From Thermodesulfobacteriota bacterium (GTDB taxonomy: Bacteria; Desulfobacterota; Desulfocorpusculales; Desulfocorpusculum): a stretch of DNA of 10,749 nt. Location of the stretch: assembly GCA_028275295.1 (NCBI GenBank), contig JAPWUY010000021.1:1-10749 (forward strand), written 5' to 3'. Below the pieces are notes generated by a model. The model had not been told where the DNA came from. It did no database searches and worked only from the letters and a program-made list of their open reading frames with translations. Positions 7,760-10,749 of the stretch are shown here, piece after piece. The number at the start of each line of letters is the position of its first letter. The first letter of the stretch is position 1. A program made the translations under genes and the position numbers.

Positions 7760-8018
7760 TTTTCTCGGAGGGGCGCGGTCTCCGCGTCCGGGAATATGGG
7801 CCGGGCGCAAACCGGGGCATGTCATGATTACGGGCCGGGGCGAAGGCTGGTTTCTTCGGAGGGGCGCACTCTGTGCGCCCGAGTGCTTAGGCCGCACGCA
7901 AGCCCCGGTATGGCATGACGGCCGAGAGGTAGACGAAGGGCCGGTGGCCTACCGGCGACACGCTCAAGTAGAGCCAATGGTGTCGTTGCGGGCGTGCGGA
8001 GCCCGCCCCTCCGCGGGG
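7760..8018 (+). repeat. Near-identical 259-bp duplication, copy 2
   Basis: Second copy of the composite unit, with A loops at 7779 and 7870 and hairpin D at 7988-8018. The sequence just after it, up to the next unit, differs from copy 1 (GGACCATCC versus TGGCCACCC) but both then share GGCCTTGCGGGGAAGGCC. Confidence 0.95.
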
Positions 8019-8075
8019 TGGCCACCCAAGAGGAGAGGCCTTGCGGGGAAGGCCCGGAGATAGCGCGAGGGGAGG

Positions 8076-8304
8076 TTTTCTCGGAGGGATCCGCTCTGCG
8101 CGTCCGGATAGCAAGGCCGGACGCAAGCCCGGGGTATGGTATGATCACCGAGGAGCGAACGAACGGCCGGTGGCCTAATAGGGAGATGCTCCGGTCAAGC
8201 GCAAGTCTTTCCCGCGGGCGTGCGGAGCCCGCCCCTCCGCGAAACGGGCAAGCGATGGCAGGAAGCCCTTACGGTGACAAACCTGGGGACGGCGCGAAAT
8301 GGGG
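8076..8304 (+). repeat. Array unit with a degraded A hairpin
   Basis: Standard-length unit of 229 bp. Its A stem, GGATCCGC/TCT/GCGCGTCC, has a C-C mismatch and a T-G pair and is the least paired of the set. Hairpin D (8214-8241) is intact; the E hairpin is lost. Confidence 0.8.
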
Positions 8305-8370
8305 TTTTCTAGGAGGGGCGCACTCTGTGCGCCCGCGTTGCGAGGCCGGATGCGAGCCGTGGGATGGCTT
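8305..8370 (+). repeat. Interrupted array unit (A and B only)
   Basis: Contains a perfect A hairpin GGGCGCAC/TCT/GTGCGCCC (8316-8334) and a B block, then the repeat pattern stops. The C and D blocks of this unit are absent and foreign sequence carrying a gene follows. The pattern resumes at about 9057 with the last bases of an E block (TAGGCGAAGGGCG), the same string as at 7430. Confidence 0.8.
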
Positions 8371-8417
8371 CTCTGAGATCGAGTCCCTCGCCACGACAAC
8401 CGAATCCACATTTATTC

Positions 8418-8447
8418 TCGACCCTGGGCCGGCCTTTGAGATATATT
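8418..8447 (+). promoter_or_regulatory. Weak candidate sigma70 promoter for the embedded gene
   Basis: TCGACC (8418-8423) and TATATT (8442-8447) with 18 bp between them sit in the only AT-rich patch of the region, about 50 bp before the start codon. The -10 is good, the -35 poor. Confidence 0.3.
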
Positions 8448-8496
8448 TAGCAAGGGGAAACGGTTTGCCTACAAATGCTCTCCAGGAGGTGGGGTC

Positions 8497-8997
8497 ATGA
8501 GGGCTAAGCTGGTATTCGGGACAATTCTAGGAGTTCTCCTTGTGGGGCATGTGGGGGTGAGTTCCGGACAGGGATTCGACCAGCAGGACAGGGACCGCTT
8601 GATTAGGCTGGAAACAACCCTCCAAGTTTTCATGGAACAGATGGATAAGCGCCTCCAGCAGTTGGACAAGCGCATAGACGACCTTAGGCAAGAGATGAAC
8701 AGCCGCCTAGAGGAGATGCGAGAAGATACCAACAAGCGATTCGAGCAAGTTGACAAGCGCATTGACCAGCTCATCACCTTCTTGTGGATCCTGGCGGGGA
8801 TATTCACGGCCTTGGTGGTTGCAGTCATAGCATTTGCGTATTGGGACAGAAGGACGATCATTCGAAGGGCCAAGGAAGAGGCCTTAAAGGAGATGGAGGA
8901 AGCGGGGAGGTGGAAGACGATTCTGGAGGCATTGAGACAAGTCGCCATCAAGGATTCCAATGTCGCGGAGGCATTGAGGAGATTCAATTTGTTGTAG
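8497..8997 (+). CDS. Exported or anchored coiled-coil membrane protein embedded in the repeat array
   Basis: 166 residues. An N-terminal hydrophobic signal-like segment (about 4-22, then SSGQG) is followed by DQQDRDRLIRLETTLQVF and a heptad-like region (about 48-91) with repeats of the form MDKRLQQLDKRIDDLRQEMN and FEQVDKRIDQL. One strong transmembrane helix comes next (about 93-115, LWILAGIFTALVVAVIAFAY), then a charged helical tail ending in NVAEALRRFNLL. The family is one I recall only as hypothetical proteins, common in thermophilic bacteria, with the same RLIRLE...FLWILAGIF...AYWDRRTIIR pattern. Function is unknown; a membrane-bound oligomer with the coiled coil outside the cytoplasm is an inference. 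The start is decided by AGGAGGT at 8484-8490, six bases before ATG. Its composition is far less GC-rich than the flanking repeats on both sides. Confidence 0.9.
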   Translation: MRAKLVFGTILGVLLVGHVGVSSGQGFDQQDRDRLIRLETTLQVFMEQMDKRLQQLDKRIDDLRQEMNSRLEEMREDTNKRFEQVDKRIDQLITFLWILAGIFTALVVAVIAFAYWDRRTIIRRAKEEALKEMEEAGRWKTILEALRQVAIKDSNVAEALRRFNLL

Positions 8998-9056
8998 GGT
9001 TTCCGGAAGAGGAGAACCAAGCCGTTCGCGTCCCCAACGGGTTTCGTTCCCCCATA

Positions 9057-10216
9057 CGGGTAGGCGAAGGGCGGTTTTCCCGGAGGGATGCGCTCCGCGC
9101 GTCCGCGTGGTACGGTCGCACGAATGCCGTGGCCTTTCATTTCGAATACATTCTTTAACGATGGCACGCTGTCCGAGAGGAAATATGCCCCGGGTCGAGC
9201 CGGGATCCTTCTTTGCGGGCGTGCGGAGCCCGCCCCTCCGCGTCGGGGCCAAGGCGATGGGATCCGGCCCCCGGAGGTGAGGCCTCGAGAATGCTCGAGG
9301 GGTGGTTTTCTCGGAGGGACGCGGTCTCCGCGTCCGGATTGCAAGGCCGGACGCAAGCCGGGGCATAGCATAACCATCGGGGGCAAATGAACGCCTGGTG
9401 GCCTAATGGGGCGGTCCCTCGGTGCAAGCGAAGCCTCATTTGCAAGCGTGCGGAGCCCGCCCCTTCGGGGGGATGCGCACCCAAGAAAGAGGGCCTTATG
9501 TGGTACACCCCGGAGTGCGCGAGGGGAGGATTTGTCGGAGGGACGCGGTCTCCGCGTCCGCGTTGCAGGGCCGTACGCAAGCCGAGGCATAACATGATAA
9601 CCAGGGGCAAAGGAACCCCCGGTGGCCTAATGGAATGATCCCCCGGTGGAAGCAAAGTCTCCTTAGCGGGCGTGCAGAGCCCGCCCCTCCGCGGGATTGG
9701 TGATCCCAGCTGGGATGGCCTCGCGGGGAGAACCCAGAGACAACGCGCAGGGCGGTTTTCTCGGAGGGGCGCGGTCTCCGCGCCCGGGTTGCCAGGCCTT
9801 ACTCATGCCAGGGCGTTTCATCACGCGAGATGGGTGGCCAAAGGCCCGTGGCCTAACGGAGACATGCCCGGATCAAGCCCAAGCATCCTTTAACGGGCGT
9901 GCGGAGCCCGCCCGCGGCGGGGTCAGGAGCCAAGTAGATCGAGTTGCGCGCTAGCCGGCAGGCGGCGCGAGATGCCGTTTTTTTCGGAGGGGCGCACTTT
10001 GTGCGTCCGCATGGCAAGGCCGTATGTAGGCCGAGGCATTTCATTCCCCCAGATCCTTTAAGGATCGCCCGGTGGCCGAGCCGGGACATGCCTAGGTCAG
10101 GACAGACTCACCCTCGCGGGCGTCCGAGGCCCCCTTCGGTGGGCGTGGAACCCGTGGAAAGGAGGCCCTGAGGGGCAGGCCAGGAGGTGGGGCGAATGGT
10201 GAGTTTCTTCGAGGAA
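9057..10216 (+). repeat. Right block of the long-period tandem array
   Basis: The same unit order and orientation as the left block. Loop A starts at 9094, 9325, 9549, 9775 and 9998 (steps 231, 224, 226, 223), with a barely recognisable A at about 10204. The GCCCGC of D starts at 9228, 9455, 9679 and 9905, with a degraded D at 10116-10145. Several A stems here are the GG...CC form, such as GGACGCGG/TCT/CCGCGTCC at 9318-9336 and 9541-9559. D at 9442-9470 has lost the left stem (GCAAGC for GCGGGC). Copies become steadily less canonical toward 10216, where the array ends. Confidence 0.92.
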
Positions 10217-10749
10217 AGTCGAGCCTCTTCCCCAATTGCCTCCCAACCATTGTGCCGGGCTCTTCGACTTTGCGGCTGACTATGATCCAGTTTGCCGTCC
10301 TTTTCCTTCCAGATGGCAGGGCTGTGTGTTGCGGACCCAAATTCCAAACCGCGTCCGTTCCCTAGTGCCCTGAGTCGTAGGAAACCCAGCTCCGTAACCG
10401 AAAGTCAAGGCCTTTTTAGGATGGAAGGGTTTTCTTCTAGCATTTCGTGAAGCTGGCCCGCCCTATTCACTTTTGGCTAGGAGCAAGGTTCAAGACCCTG
10501 GATTGTGGCTCAAAGCCTCTCAGCTAACAGGGGTCTAGAGGTCAGACGAGCAAAGGCCGGGTACATTGCCCGGTTGACCATTCGGTTCCCTTTGAATACA
10601 GCGCAGTCCTTTACCAAACTAGGACCACCGAGACGATATCCAAACCCGCCTAGTCTCGCCTTCCGTCCAAATACCGCCCCCATGGCTTAGCCAAGATCAG
10701 ACGGAGCTCAAGTCGGGTCAGGCCTTGATCCACCGATGCTAGAGCCGTC
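10217..10749. other. Gene-poor flank right of the array, nothing supported
   Basis: About 530 bp with no repeat units and no convincing gene. A 57-residue minus-strand frame (10510-10683) starts right after an in-frame TAA, has no ribosome site and matches no family I know. The minus-strand frames ending within the array (10092-10347) owe much of their length to repeat composition. This may be eroded coding sequence or plain intergenic DNA. Confidence 0.4.

Larger units (their letters stand above)
6920..8370 (+). repeat. Left block of a long-period tandem array (about 226-bp units, multiple hairpins)
   Basis: Head-to-tail units, all in the same orientation. Each begins with a T-run plus CTCGGAGGG or close variant and contains in order: hairpin A (8-bp stem, 3-nt loop TCT); block B (GGCCG, ACGCAAGCC, then GGGGCAT-like); block C (GGTGGCCTAA-like); hairpin D around GCGTGCGGAGCCCGCCCC; and block E, which in the central copies is the perfect hairpin GGCCTT/GCGGGG/AAGGCC. 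Loop A starts at 7008, 7232, 7462, 7553, 7779, 7870, 8095 and 8324, giving steps of 224, 230, 91, 226, 91, 225 and 229. The GCCCGC of D starts at 7139, 7366, 7684, 8001 and 8227. The left edge (about 6920-6989) is only a D-tail/E fragment. Steps are not multiples of three and no frame is conserved, so I regard the block as non-coding. Confidence 0.93.

Noticed and set aside
7000..10008. Hairpin A as an intrinsic terminator
   Set aside because: The T-run precedes the stem on the plus strand, and on the minus strand the stem is followed by CTCCGAGAAAA, not T residues.
6892..10171. Many open frames of 60-370 codons on both strands inside the array, sharing short motifs rich in Arg, Pro and Gly
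   Set aside because: They follow the repeat units in several frames at once, have no ribosome sites or domain pattern, and the repeat period is not a multiple of three; they come from GC-rich composition. The 373-codon minus-strand frame also runs antisense across the real embedded gene.
6920..10216. CRISPR array
   Set aside because: The period is about 226 bp, units are related throughout rather than short exact repeats with unique spacers, and no cas genes are present.
10470..10512. tRNA-like T-arm around GGTTCAAGACC
   Set aside because: The stem is imperfect, the loop ends with A instead of a pyrimidine, and no matching acceptor, D or anticodon arms are found upstream.
10510..10683. 57-codon minus-strand frame
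   Set aside because: It starts directly after an in-frame stop, has no ribosome site, and I recognise no family; kept only as a remark.

Overview
The window is bacterial and moderately to highly GC-rich. The coding genes favour AGG for arginine and ATA for isoleucine, start behind strong AGGAGG-type ribosome sites, and have Glu/Arg/Leu-rich products. This hints at a thermophilic lineage (Desulfobacterota, Thermodesulfobacteria or a similar deep branch), but I cannot place it securely from sequence alone.

Left half (1-6466), conventional genes: the 3' part of a flavodoxin-like FMN protein (2-418, +); an unannotated gap; an alpha/beta hydrolase with a complete catalytic triad (816-1601, +); a 58-residue two-helix membrane protein just behind it (1639-1815, +). 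Convergent to these, on the minus strand, are two genes that are both fusions. The first is a cysteinyl-tRNA synthetase joined to a GT2-type glycosyltransferase-like domain (2749-4911). The second is an ECF sigma factor joined to a zinc-binding anti-sigma domain (1822-2682). Divergent from the synthetase is rmuC (5216-6466, +).

Right half (6467-10749) is mostly not protein coding. After a gap with a possible decayed ORF, a long tandem array (about 6920-10216) repeats head to tail with a period of 222-231 bp. Each unit has a T-run followed by a short hairpin (A), a GGCC-rich arm (B), a GGTGGCCTAA-like block (C), a G/C hairpin with two overlapping stems (D), and often a third hairpin (E). Stem A varies by compensatory base changes between copies. 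The period is not a multiple of three, so the many ORFs here are by-products of composition. Two central units carry an extra A-B half-module of about 91 bp and are almost identical over 259 bp, which suggests recent duplication. One unit is interrupted by about 690 bp of different DNA carrying a 166-residue exported or anchored coiled-coil membrane protein (8497-8997). The last 530 bp hold nothing I can support.

The array is the best candidate for an undescribed system: either a family of structured RNAs or DNA sites, or a repeat element that expanded here. The two adjacent fusion genes are the next most interesting objects.
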